DNA of 64,000 bases, from assembly GCF_023078275.1 (NCBI RefSeq), contig NC_062993.1:9237252-9301251 (forward strand). The letters run 5' to 3'. The translations under genes were made by a program, and so were the position numbers. Below are positions 20,316-31,847 of this stretch, piece after piece (positions within the stretch are counted from its first letter, which is position 1; each line of letters begins with the position of its first letter). The notes beneath the pieces are model-generated. The model searched no databases and was not told the DNA's origin. It saw only the letters and a program-made list of their open reading frames with translations. The stretch is from Leguminivora glycinivorella (lineage: Eukaryota > Arthropoda > Insecta > Lepidoptera > Tortricidae).

Positions 20316-23300
20316 TTATACACCAGTAAACTGTATTATTTTTCTAAATTTCTGTCTTTTACCTAAAAATGCGCGGGTTATATAGTCTGATTTCGTAATG
20401 TGGTGAAAACGAATGCACATATATTTTTCTGCAACGAATTTAATAAGGCTTATTTTGTGTTCTATTCCGGCAAAGGTGTGTTCATTTTCTAAACTCCTAA
20501 ATACACTGTCACTTCCAATAAATTTCTCTTGGATTTTTGTCATTATGTATTCATATTGCTTATCGTTATATAATTTAATGTTTTCTTTGCAAACCTTCCT
20601 GATAACTACCTCACATATACAACAAATATCGTACACGTCTGTGGATGGATACTGCAGACCCCCTCTGTTTTTTAAGTTGATCAGTTTATGAAAATTCAGT
20701 CTCTCATGACAAGAAAGTCTTGCAGTACATTTTTGGCACTTCAGTTTTTTTGATGCATAATGAACAATGCTACCTGCCAAGTAACCAATGATCAGTTTTT
20801 TGAAGTTGTTTAGGTCGTCAACGTCTAATCGTTTGGCAAGATCTTTGGCTTCGCCAGAGATTTCTTCCATAAAATCTAGAGAATCGCAAGTGTCATCCCT
20901 ATCATCGATGTGTCGATATGTTGGCGTAGTGGTGTTGATAACTTGAGTAGTAGAGGTACAGTTTAATATGGCTATTTGTTCCATGGGAACACAATTTCCT
21001 GTGGAGGAACAGCGGATTTCCAAATGCGCTAAGAGTTTTCTGTAGTTTCCTTTAAATTGCTTCACGTTCGGGTTATCATTAAAACCACCTTGCATTCTAA
21101 GTGACGAAAAAAACATTTCAAGGTGATCCTGGCTAAGTTTGTATGTAGGCAGGAAATCAAGGATTTTATCATTTTGTATGCATGTTTCATATAAATATCT
21201 CAAACTGTGTATATTTATTATCGTTCCAATAAAACCGGTTTTACACTGAGCTTCTAATATAGGCTGATAGTAACGTGTTATTAAATATTTGTACCTACCA
21301 TTTATTTTGACTCTGCGCTTGGTCATGTGTTTTATTTTTAACTGAACTATGTAGTCTTTCAAGTCTTCTAAAAATGTAAATATTGAATCTTTGTTTTGAG
21401 GACAAATTGGTTTTTTGTAGTCAAAATCTGTTAAATTCCTGGAGTTGAATATGTCAAACATGTCGTTAATTTTTTTAATAAAGCTCTCTGTAGCCTCTGA
21501 ATCTTGAAATTCATTAAGTGCCAGTGCTTCTCGGCAAGCTTTCATTGCTGTCGCAACACTTGTACTAAAAACTTGAGTGGCCAGTTTAACTTTCATTTTA
21601 TTATTCTGAAAATAGATGTGCCTGTTTGACAGTTTATTGGCTAAGTGTAAACCCTCGTCATTCTGAAGTTTAGTTAGCTTTTGTAGGAGGCTCCATTTAA
21701 TTTTATTTTCATTCCCGTCCACAATAATTTGTTTTGAATGCCATGTGTTTCTTAAAAGTTTTATGACATGGCTAGGATCTAGAAAGCATGCAACCTGAGA
21801 AGTATTGCATGGATGATTAAATGTTGTTTTTAATTCATTTAATTTAAAATTACATCCTAGTAATTGCAGAGCATTCAGGTTGGTTGCATGGCCATCACAA
21901 GTGAGAGAGATTACATCGATATTGGACTCAAAACATTTAGTAAGACATAGTTTAATTAAATTTGATTTCTGTTCTGCTGAAAAAGAGTTACTTAAAAAGT
22001 ATCCCAGAGGGAGTTTAAATTTGTTGTTTATTCCTACAATGAGGAAAACTAGGGCTTGTGACGCCAGAGGAGCACCTTCTTTTGGCCCTGTACCCATGTC
22101 CTCCAACCCAATATTTTTTTTACCTTCCCAAAGAGGCTGAGGCCTGATTGCTATCTCGTCAAAAACTAATGAGCATAGAGTTTTGTTTCGACTAACTTCT
22201 GCTTTTGCTTTCAAAGCCTGAAAAGATTCTTCGGTAAATCCTGGATCTCCTTTCAAATTGCCATACCACTTACTCAGAGTTTTACGATGAGGAAGGCATG
22301 TATTAAAAGTATCTCTGACGTAATCGTAAGCTTTTGGGGAGTAGTAGTTTAGCGTCAGACAAAATTTTTTTATGATCGGAGAGTATTTGATGTTTTTCTT
22401 TAATTTTTTCCTATTATAATTGTTAAACAAATTGGCCGCTATTAAATCATCATTCAATTTACCAAATAAATCTGCGTCTATCAAATTATTTTCTTTCAAA
22501 TTTTTTACAATGTCTTTTAAAGATTTATTCTTAGATTGTAATCTTTTAATTTTTTGGTTGGCAGTTCTTAACTTCTGTCGTAGGTTTCTTATGAGGATAT
22601 CTTTCTTGATGATTGTTTCTTTTAAACGACGTTTTTTGGGAGTGTATAACACAGACAAAGGGTTTTCTATATCAATATCGGCAGCTTCATCATTATCAGG
22701 ATTCTAAAAATATAAAAAAGGATTTATGTAATGTATACTAGGAATTTTCTTCCTCTAACTACCTGGAAACTCTACATTTCTTCCTCTAACTACCTGAAAA
22801 CTACATTTCTTCCTCTAATTACGTGGAAACTCTACGTTTCTTCCTCTAAACTACCTGGAAACTCTACACTACACTAATCTACTGTTGAAATATCATGCAT
22901 GTACTAAGTAGGTACTTATAAAATTTGAAGCACACCTGTTGTAAAATCTCTGAACTATTAAATGAAACGTAATGTACATCTGACTCTTTTTTTGAAGGTC
23001 GTTCGTTTGAAGCAGGTGGTACAGTCATGGATGAATCCTAAAAGTGTTATGTGGGTTATTTATAAAACATATAAAACAACAGTGATATTTTAGTTGCATT
23101 TAATTTACGGTAAGTACCTATTGTATTACAGATACCTGCCTTTTGTACATAGAGGAGAGTTTTTGGGTCGGAGGTTTCTTTTTCTTCCACGAGTGTACTC
23201 TTTGTCTCCAGGGCTCCAGTCTAGAAATATAAAAAATAATAATGATGTATATAATAAAATAATAAGTGTAATAAGAAAAAAAAAGAATCGTCATTTAAGG

Positions 23301-25628
23301 GCATTTCTTGTATGATGTCTTGATGAGCACGCATACATATTTTGTTTCTGAGTCATGGATGTTTTATATGTATCTAAGTGTTTGTACCTATATTAAATAT
23401 ATCGTTGTCTAGGTATCCACAACGCAAACCTTATTGAGCTTGTCGTGGGACTCTGCCAATCTGTGTGAGAATTCTCTATAATATTTGTATTAATATATCT
23501 ACTTATTTATAGAAAGTGGAAAAATGCCCGTCTAACGTTAGAAAGAAGGAGAAAGTAGTACTTCAGCTTCAAATGGCAATCCAGGCACAGTGAGATTGAG
23601 TTTCTGAGATGTGTGAGGTTGGTCTAATTCCACGGTACTTGATTTTAATTCCGTTGTAGGTATAGATGAATCCTGAAACAGTAAATATTTTTTTGTGTTA
23701 TATTATACATTAAAAGCAACAGAAAAATATATGACGCACAAAACAAAAGTCCACATTTTTAGAGGGCTGCTAAATTACTAATATTACTTACAACTAAGTT
23801 TTCTTCCTGGAAACATGAAGGCTCCAAAAACTGCAATAACGATAAATTATAATTAAATATCGCTGTAAATATTACTAAAACGCTTTTTAGGAAATACATA
23901 CTACGTGCATACTCTATATTATAATAATATAACGTATACAGGGTGTAACAAAAATGGTGGTGATCCGTTTAAGGGCGTATTCAGTATCGTATTCTCATCA
24001 GTAGGCCTAGCACATGATGGCCGCGGGAGTATGTCGCCGCGAGATAGATGACACGTCTTTGTCTAATTGTATTAATGACATAAGGACAGGTAGTCTATCT
24101 CGCGGCGACATACTCCCGCGGCCATCATGTGCTAGGCCTGCAGGAAAAAGTAGGATAAAAAATTTTTTTCGCAAATTTTTTTTTATATGTTATATGTATA
24201 AGGCTCATACAAAAGTGAAAATTTTTTTAGCGAAAAAAAAAAATCTACTTTTTCCTGATAAGAATACGATACTGAGTACGCCCTTAAACGGATCACCACC
24301 ATTTTTGTTACACTCTGTATTTATACCTTCTTTGGTATCGCATTTTTCACAAGATAGAGACGTCCTCCTTCTGTGGTGTAGAAATCATTATCGTCAAAAT
24401 GTACACTACAAATCACGCTTGAATTTGAAGGGTACCAATCAGTTTCATTCCTGCTTTTTCTAATAATTTCTACCAGATTATTAGTCCAGTATTCATCCTC
24501 TTTTTTAATCCTGAAACATATGTAAGGATTGTGTAAATAAATAAAACAAAAATAAATAAACTATGTATTTTATCGACTATGCTGAAACTACTGTAATGAA
24601 AGGATCAATTGTACTAGGTATTTAAATATGTCTAAACGGTTTTTTCTGTTCTCTGATTCCGCCAACAATGTCAAGGTTTAGGATGTCACGCGTTTTATGA
24701 AAACAATTTGCCGCTGAGCCCTTCATTTTTCAAATTAGCCGCCTTTTTTCGTGCCAAAATTTGGTTGAACAAAGCGCTAGTTGCACGTATACTTAGGTGG
24801 AAAGCGCGAGGCGTAATTCGTCCAAATACTATGTAAACTCTACGAGTTAATACGTGCAGCTTGGTGCCAAAGTTGGCAGCACGCGATACTAGCGCCCCTA
24901 GCGGTATGAGTTGATCAAAATAGTTTAGTTCATACAGTATAAAATTTAAAAAAGTCACACATTCTTATTGTTTTGTTTTATTCCGTCTAAAAATGTTAAA
25001 GTAGATCAAATAATCGCATTTTCTATTTTACTAAAAGTCTGACAAACTAATTTGAACAACTCGTACCGCTTGATAGCGCTTCTAAAATTGTTGCCGCTCC
25101 ATTGTGTGGGAAACGTCAGAAGCTGCACGTATTAACTCTAAGAGTTTATATAGTATTTAATTCGACTGAGTCAAAATAATATTTAACATGAGAAAAAGAT
25201 ATTTAGCGTGTTTTTATTACATGTCAGTAGGTATACATATAATATAAAATAATTACTCTAACCGAAAATCTAAGTGATTAAACAAGAACTATAAAAAATC
25301 TAATTAAAACATTTATTACTCAGAAAATTGTCATACAGACTAATTTATAGAAAACATACTATCACAATTAATAATTTCGGCATTTACCTAAATAATATCT
25401 TATATATAATAATGATTATAAGAAAGGCATCAATTACCCTACTTTCGGGAAATTGTCCCATTTATCTTACTGGTCACACTAGTGTGCTGATATATGAACA
25501 ATAATCAAATTGTGATTTTACGTACTTTTAAGTGATAATTGATTAACTTACCTATGAAAAGTGATACCGTCTTTTTTTTTCTTTTTATTTGTGTCATTTT
25601 TACACAGTTTCACAACGCATGTAGGCAT
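20316..25628 (-). CDS. THAP-domain P-element-type transposase (THAP9-like), multi-exon
   Basis: Exons read on the minus strand: 25628-25552, 24510-24327, 23830-23792, 23672-23562, probably one at about 23220-23136, 23037-22936, and 22703-20316. Exons 1 and 2 join in phase (AG+G) to form a THAP zinc finger: Cys4, Cys9, Cys60, His63, starting MPTCVVKLC and ending NAIPKK. Short Ser/Glu-rich linker exons follow. The last exon opens with a basic coiled coil, then the RNase H-like core. Numbering from the TTG codon at 22658, the likely catalytic acids are D167 (LVFDE), D255 (LTCDG) and E514 (SQDHLE), with an insertion domain between the last two (DPSHVIKLLRNTW). A Cys-rich C-terminal part (CQKC, CCICEVV) ends it. 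Total about 970-990 residues. AATAAA overlaps the stop. The 23220-23136 exon does not keep frame with its plainest acceptor, so that junction is uncertain. The open frame in a decayed region suggests a young element or a retained host gene. Confidence 0.85.
22746..22868. repeat. Minisatellite, ~36-bp unit, in THAP/P-type intron
   Basis: Four imperfect units of TTCTTCCTCTAACTACCTGG plus AAACTCTACA lie about 40 bp upstream of the last exon. Confidence 0.75.
23311..23505 (+). mobile_element. SINE body fragment in THAP/P-type intron
   Basis: TGATGAGCACGCATACATAT, GAGTCATGGATG, ATATCGTTGTCT and GGGACTCTGCCAATCTGTGT match the body of the 62069-62640 SINEs. The tRNA-like head is missing. Confidence 0.65.
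23939..24317. mobile_element. Mariner-type MITE (TA target) in intron
   Basis: Ends CAGGGTGTAACAAAAATGGT, about 65-bp inverted arms, flanked by TA on both sides. It encloses the palindrome at 24003-24139. Confidence 0.75.
24003..24139. mobile_element. Inner palindrome with perfect 46-bp arms
   Basis: Arms 24003-24048 and 24094-24139 (AGGCCTAGCACATGATGGCC start) are exact inverted copies. Family member of 16310-16668. Confidence 0.8.
24823..25158. mobile_element. Inverted-repeat element in intron 1 of the THAP/P-type gene
   Basis: AATACTATGTAAACTCTACG with AGTTAATACGTGCAGCTT recurs inverted at 25111-25158. Confidence 0.6.
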
Positions 25629-25699
25629 TTTTTCGTATTTTTCCTTGACTGTTTTCGCCACTGGCGCCTCGATCCAACTGACAGGAGATTAGTGGATGA

Positions 25700-25930
25700 G
25701 GTCATAGACTAAGCTGTCAATGTGGATCATGGAATCACAGTTTTTTAGTACTGCGTATTACGTCTGGCTATTATATCTTAGTCTGTGGTTAAGACGTATT
25801 GGGTTGTGGATTAGTAACGTGCCAGACGCTTCGTCGTGTGAACGGATTTTATAACGCTGCGGCTCTTGAGCGATTTTATGATGGTTGTAGAATGATTTCG
25901 GTGCGTTTTACAATCATATCTGTATTTACA
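25700..25930. other. 5' flank of the THAP/P-type gene
   Basis: I looked here for terminal inverted repeats matching sequence downstream of 20316 and saw none. No TATA box stands out. Confidence 0.4.
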
Positions 25931-26024
25931 GTTTTTCTTTGTTGCATGATAAAAACATAAACTTTATTGAGAAAAGATTATACAAGTTACTAAACTGTGG
26001 AATGAATTGTCGCCTGCGGTATTT

Positions 26025-26190
26025 CCGGACCGATACGACCTTCAAATCTTCAAGAAAAGAGCGTACACCCATCTTAAAGGCCGGCAACGCACCTCCAACA
26101 CCTCTGGTGTTTCGGGTGTCCATGGGCGGCGGTGATCGCTTACCATCACGCGACCTGTCTGCTCGTTTGCCTCCTATTCCATAAAAACAA
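26025..26190 (+). mobile_element. LINE 3' end, coding scrap
   Basis: Translates to FKSSRKERTPILKAGNAPPT in one frame and LQIFKKRAYTHLKGRQR in another. GGCAACGCACCTCC ... GTCCATGGGCGGCGGTGATC ... CTGCTCGTTTGCCTCCTATT is a common moth LINE 3' end, also at 43557-43745. Confidence 0.6.
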
Positions 26191-26237
26191 AGAAGTTTCT
26201 TCTAAAAATATTCTTCGCGGAAAGTCTACGTACGTAA

Positions 26238-26273
26238 TTTTTTTAAAACGACGGGGTGTTATTAAGTTTGACG

Positions 26274-26308
<35 letters not shown>

Positions 26309-26477
26309 GCGTGTGTGTCTGTCTGTGGCATCGTAGCTCCCGAACGGATGAACCGATTTTGATTTAATTTTTTTTTTGTTTGAAAGTTGAATTACGAGTG
26401 TTCTTAGCCAATGTAATCATAAAAATCGACCCACTAATGTCGGGGGTTTTTCCAAAATTTAAATTTTGTGGTTAGGT
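26238..26477 (+). mobile_element. 'CCCCCGACGC' repeat, 5'-truncated
   Basis: Starts at AAAACGACGGGGTGTT, has a (TCTG)n tract, and ends GTGGTTAGG. Confidence 0.7.
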
Positions 26478-27145
26478 GAGTTTACAAATGCTACAAGTAC
26501 AAAATGTTTTTTCAATTTTAGACCTCTAAGACCTGTAAAGTACGTACCGACGTTGAATTTAAGGGTCCTATATGTATTTAATGACAGACTTTTACCGGTA
26601 ATAAAACTGATTGTCACGGAAGAATTCTTCGGTGTTCGGCGTTCCTAGGACCTCGCCCAACCAGCAAGGCCACGGTGTCAGAGGGGTTTTAGCGGGTAAA
26701 CCATGGGTCTCATCAGCCTATGGAGTTACATATAACTATCCTAGGCCCGTTCCTGCACCGGGGTGGTTTCCATGCATTTTCTCTCTTTTAGAAAATGGTG
26801 GAACTGATTGTCAGGGAGCCCCTTTAGGCAGTCAATCTACTTGAATTAATAGAACTGTGACTCGACTGATTTCTTAATTCCATTAACGGCGCAAATCAAG
26901 TCGTCAGCTTGATCGATGGCTCGTTTCTTCTCTAAAAAGAAAAGTCGTAAAGCAAAAGATTTCTTTGGAGGTTACTTCATTCTGATTTCAGTCTTAGTCC
27001 AGACCAGACCTATCGTTTAAAAGTAGTTGGTACCGCAAATGGTGGAGTGTAAAATGCTTTAGTTAAATGGTACCTACGTAAAAAGTAATGATCACAAAGT
27101 AAATTAAAATGGGATTAAAATATAAATCAGCAGGCGTAGGACACC
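26478..27145. other. No gene seen
   Basis: An open stretch at 26611-26844 with a Pro-rich translation lacks any recognised domain. The rest is AT-rich. Confidence 0.4.
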
Positions 27146-27149
27146 TAGA

Positions 27150-27245
27150 TAGATAATATTTATCGCATCGGTGCGTCCCGCACTTACGAATAGTGCGAAA
27201 AGGACGGCCTGACGTTATTTCGTTTATCACGCGACCATGCTTGCC
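27150..27245. mobile_element. MITE, CGCGATAAA family, degraded copy
   Basis: CCCGCACTTACGAATAGTGC and GTTTATCACGCGACCATGCT match 31303-31430 and 49391-49515. The left arm is partly lost. Confidence 0.55.
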
Positions 27246-28160
27246 GGACTGGAATTTGTAATGGGTATACAATTTCTAACAGACTTTGATAAAATCTAAG
27301 TAAGCAATCACTTTGATATCTACTTATTCACTTTATAAGCAAGCACTTTATCACAGTTGTGCCAATCTGTTATTCCGTTCTTGTGACGAACTTAAACTTA
27401 ATTTATTTGACGAACAGAAGCCGTCATTGAATTTAAATTTAGAATGTGCCGTCTCTAGAGAACGTACGCTGTTCCATGAATTCGGTATGCAGAATTCTGT
27501 AGACGTATCTGTTAATTGAGTGTTCCAAAACCGGATCCCCACACGTGTAGGTATCAGTCCTATCTCATTCCACAATATAACGACGACTCAGTAGTTACTG
27601 TCTAGCAGCAGCGACGCGAAAGGTACCTACTGCATTCGAAAGCACGTGGTTGAACAAAATTAATATAAATGTTACGACTTGGTCCAAAGTAAGATGTTGT
27701 TATCTAATACTATGAACACACCACATCATAATCAGTCAGGAAACTATTATTCTTATCCATCCAATTCCGCTTGCGCATGTGTTGCGTACACGATGCGCTT
27801 ATGTGCACACCGCGTATACGTTTGTTAGAAGAGTGGTTTATACTGTGCCCATTCCTAATTGTCAAACACACGAGGCTCGAATAACATTGCTAGTTCAATC
27901 AGAGACAAGTTCCTATATGTGCAAGAATTTCGAGAGCGCAGCGTTGCTAACAGGCAAAGGATACTGCGAACTTGTCTGTTCACCTGTGGCATACTTTACA
28001 GCGATTCTGGGGCTGACTTTAGTAAGGCTAGTGGTAGACTGAGCTTAAATATGTTAGGTAGGTATGGGGATTGGAATTTGGTCTGATTTCCTCTGCCCGG
28101 ATTACCTACACTCAAATATGGGCAATTTCAGAATTTGGGTCCCCCCAATTAGCGTAAGTT
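27246..28160. other. No gene recognised
   Basis: Two open frames of 68-87 codons have no recognisable features. No internal repeat matches. Confidence 0.4.
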
Positions 28161-28162
28161 GT

Positions 28163-28275
28163 TAGACTTATATTGACCGGGATATAGAACGTGATTACCT
28201 TTTTGATTTTTGTCGAGCTCCCGATATTTCGACGCAGTTGCATGCATCATGATCACGGAAAGCAAAACAGCGCGC
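28163..28275 (-). mobile_element. Penelope-like 3' tail
   Basis: AGACTTATATTGACCGGGAT, TTTGTCGAGCTCCCGATATT and GCAGTTGCATGCATCATGAT recur at 47136-47330 and 54303-54420. The wording resembles Penelope-type tails; family assignment is an inference. Confidence 0.5.
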
Positions 28276-28507
28276 GATCTACCCTCCTTCGCGCGCGTCG
28301 GCTGCGTTCACTTTCAGCGTTACCACTGGTCTCATTCACACTCGATGGTCTGTCCAAACACACACTACACTCACAGAACACCCGGGTCCCAAATTGAAAA
28401 TGCCCATATAACTATTTTTTAGGAATTTCAAATGCGTTACAGGCTTAAATTCTGGCAATGTTACTATTTCAACTTGATATACCGCGGCGGTGAGAAAGAA
28501 AATAATT

Positions 28508-28695
28508 ATGTCGAATATTGATTCTCACTTCCACCTTGGGAAATCACTACTTGATATACTAAACAGTAGGTGCATACCATACCAGTTTACTAAAGACGAA
28601 TCATTCAACAAGCATTGGAAATACATTCCTCAGATCATGCTAGTCTTGAACCGAGTAGCTATACTCACTGTCATACTGTCCTTCAAGAATAAAAG
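28508..28695 (+). CDS. Possible first exon, unknown membrane protein
   Basis: Opens at ATG 28508 and ends at a fair donor (AAAAG|GTAAAA) within an open frame. The translation starts MSNIDSHFHLGKSLLDIL and ends with a hydrophobic IMLVLNRVAILTVILSF segment, perhaps one membrane helix. No family was recognised and no following exon was found. Confidence 0.3.
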
Positions 28696-29065
28696 GTAAA
28701 AAATTTTATTAAATCTACATAAGTTAAGTACATATACTGATTGCCGTCTGTTAAAGGATATGATTTTAATATACGTCCTTCAACAACGCTACGTCACTTT
28801 CATTCTGCATTCTAGATAGGTTACTTAGCAGTGGTGTTATAGTTAATACAAGGTTTTCGGCACAACACTGTGATTGCGCTGAACCAAAAATGAAGTGGTT
28901 CAACATCAATAACAATTAAAGCCTGCACCTACTGTTGTTTCTGTTTAGCCTGTTGGTTAACTGGTAGATAATGTCATTAAGCATTAAACCCGCCATTCGT
29001 ACCCTATTTGTTGTAGGTATTGTGCAAGTAGTTTAAAGAAATAAATATTAATGTATGTAGTATTC

Positions 29066-29290
29066 AGCGGTGACCGTAAGGCTGGCAGCTTCCTCGCCCA
29101 AAGAATAAGCCTTGCGATATAACGAGGAAATGCTGCCAGTGTCTACGGCACCATGCCTAAGGAGGTTCCTTAGTTTTTAATATTTTTAGTTTACTTAGGT
29201 ATTTATTTTTAGATTAAGGTTTAGTTTATGATTCGTTTTATTGTTTTTATTTTAAGAGTGTTGTTGTCAAAATAAAATGTTTAATTCTAA
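29066..29290 (+). pseudogene. LINE ORF C-terminus with nonsense codon, plus 3' end
   Basis: Reads KAGSFLAQRISLAI, then TAA, then RGNAASVYGTMPKEVP and its stop. QR.SLA.QRGNAASV is a familiar LINE ORF ending in moths, so the TAA replaces Gln. A non-coding tail follows to about 29290. Confidence 0.6.
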
Positions 29291-29750
29291 AATAGGTGCT
29301 TTATTCACCGATTGATTCGCCCGTGTGTTACACATGTTGGTTAGGGTTACTGTGATCGGATTCAAGGGTACTTGCTCCGATTTCCGCCAGTGGCCGATAT
29401 CGGAAATGCGCTTACATTTAGGTACCGACGAAATGGTCTCTGTTCGGGTAAATTCCAAATTGCAATTCAGTGTTCAGAGCTGACACGTTGGGTAAACGTT
29501 TTCAGAGCGTCCTTGTACAGATTATTGGTTGTGATACTGCAAGCGGTTGCAGCAGAATCTTTTGATCTCGGTCAGAAAAGAGGATTGTTTGCCAATGAGC
29601 CGCTATGTATGTGTGTATGTACCCTATATATGTGTCTTTGCATCTGTGAGGAGTGTGAGTCTGTTACATCATGCCGCTTATGTTGATGGGTATTGGAATA
29701 GGTTATTTCTTTGTTTTATCAAACATCCGTTTCACTTTCTATGGAAGAAT

Positions 29751-29808
29751 AGATAATATTTTCAGAACATTATAATATTATTATAATGTTCTGGAAATTA
29801 AATTATCT
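29751..29808. repeat. Small AT-rich hairpin
   Basis: AGATAATATTTTCAGAACAT ... ATGTTCTGGAAATTAAATTATCT-type symmetry with a perfect CAGAACATTATAATA core. Confidence 0.55.
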
Positions 29809-29891
29809 TTGTTCTTCAAAAGTAACATGAAGAAAAAACTCAGCCTAATGGTTCAACCGCTTAGAGAGACAGAGAAAAACAAGATAAATGA

Positions 29892-30188
29892 GCGTTTTCC
29901 AAAATAAATCTCGAATATCGAATTTCACCAGATCTGGACGTGTTTGGGTTCATTCTTCTCAGGATCACGAGCAAATTCGATCCCGAATTATCCATACAAA
30001 ATTCGAGTTTCCAATACGTCACGTTAGTAGTAAGTTCATACTAAAATCGTGACGTAGGTAAAGGAAAAAAAAACGAGGATACTTTTTTGTCGTCAGGATC
30101 GAATCAGCTCGTGCTTCTGAGAAGAATGAGCCCAAAGACGTCCAGATCTGATGAAATTCGATATTCGAGATTTATTTTGGAAAACGCC
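29892..30188. mobile_element. Intact foldback element (paralog of 11850-12820)
   Basis: 50-bp arms starting GCGTTTTCCAAAATAAATCT are inverted with two differences; 297 bp in all. It supplies the unbroken reference for the nested copy at 11850-12820. Confidence 0.75.
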
Positions 30189-30189
30189 C

Positions 30190-31300
30190 AAATGTAGAAA
30201 GTCTAGCTCAAAAGTGCGTAGACTTTGGTGCAGGGATTGCATCAAAGTCTTCCACACAAGTAGCAGACGCCATAACAAATAGACCAACCGATCACTATGT
30301 TCCTTTCCAAATGAAGTATCTGTAATATTGGAATTGACAACATTTCATATTTTTGAGTACTACTTTTTATTGTTTGGTTTGAAAGAACTCAATACTAAAA
30401 GATACAAGTATTTTTTTTTTCCTAAAACTGCTATATTAATGAGAAAATCCCTTCTTATTACTACTTCGAGCAGAAAGAGAGTAAGTTACAAACATCAAGA
30501 CACAGCTTTATGACGTCACATGTGTTGTTTCATACACCTAAGAAAACGACAAAACCATTTCTGAAAAAAAGTTTTAACAGTCAGCTTAAACAGTTCGGTA
30601 TGTCTGACTGTCAAGTGTCACTGTCAACCAATAGTGAATGACTACGAACCATAGACTAAGCCATGAAATTTTTAATATCTTTGCTACGAACTGTGATAAG
30701 TGTCACTGTCATTAATTCAAGTGACATCCCAACTGGAAGATTTTTTTGTTATAGTGGCAGCTCTAAATCAGCTATTTGACGTCACTTCCCCTTTAAACTA
30801 TTTTTAAGATTTTTTATACTAAAAATACGGAAAAAAAATTAAAAAATATATTTAATGATCTACAAGCGTATATCTCGAAATGGTTTTCGATTTAGGGATA
30901 TTGAAAATTTTGAAACGTTGTCAATTCTTGCTTTTTAAACAACTAGTAAGTAAAAGATATTTGCACGTATCTCCTATTTTAGTTATATAGAGGTACTTTA
31001 TACGGTAGGCTATTAACACCACTCACATTATTTAATTTAAGATATTGACAGTATTATTCATTGTATTCACATTTTTATAACCCGAAAGTAAAGATTTAAG
31101 ACACACCCAAAAACCCTTCATCATTTTTCCCGTCTCGGATCGCAATTAAAGTTGCGTTGCAAGTAGCTTTGTTTAAAGTTTTCCAATATAAGTTCCGTGT
31201 GCTATCGGGAGAGCTATTTGTCAAACTAGTTGCGAGTGGGTGTGCTGGTAGGAGAGGCAGCGTACTTGTTTATTTTGGGAAGGTTTTTTACGCACTTTAG
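30190..31300. other. No gene seen
   Basis: AT-rich, with scattered CACTGTCA/TGACAGTG words. No ORF or boundary could be defined. Confidence 0.4.
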
Positions 31301-31302
31301 TC

Positions 31303-31430
31303 CAGGCAGGCAATTATGGTCGCGCGATAAATGATAAAACATCTGGCTGTCCCTATCGCACTTACTAATAGTGCGATAGGGACGGCCTGATATTTTATCG
31401 TCTATCGCGCGACCATGCTACCCGTGCTGA
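31303..31430. mobile_element. MITE, CGCGATAAA family, best copy
   Basis: GCAATTATGGTCGCGCGATA ... TATCGCGCGACCATGCTACC. The centre is the near-perfect palindrome CCCTATCGCAC/GTGCGATAGGG. Confidence 0.75.
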
Positions 31431-31557
31431 ACTTCTGGTATTAACATACGCGTGTCATCCTAAAGTTAAAATATTTCCTTCACCTATACATACTTTTTGT
31501 TTTATATCTGACACAAATATCAAATGTCGTGAGAAAAGGGAACTTGACTGTTATTAA

Positions 31558-31722
31558 GGTTCCCCCCACATATTCTAGCGTCTCGCGAGCGTCGCGTGTC
31601 GCGTCGGGCCAACTGTATGGGCAAAGCCTGACGCCGCGTCGACGTCGCGTCGACGCGGCGTCTTTTTCCATACAGTTGGCCCGACACGACGCTCGCGAGA
31701 CGCTAGATGTGGGGGGACCCTA
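31558..31722. mobile_element. GC-rich palindromic MITE
   Basis: GGTTCCCCCCACAT and ATGTGGGGGGACC ends. Arms of about 60 bp carry CTCGCGAGCGTCG and GTCGGGCCAACTGTATGG. The centre is a second palindrome, ACGCCGCGTCGACGTCG. Confidence 0.75.
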
Positions 31723-31847
31723 AAATAAAATATTTTATACCATGCACGACATAAAGTATCAGATAATTATTAGAAAACCATTGACAGAAGTTATTTTTAA
31801 TCGAATTTTTATTTAATAACTCAGATGGAAATATATAAAGTAACTGA

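Noticed and set aside
20413..22707. Plus-strand ORFs over the THAP/P-type exon
   Set aside because: Antisense shadows of a well supported coding exon.
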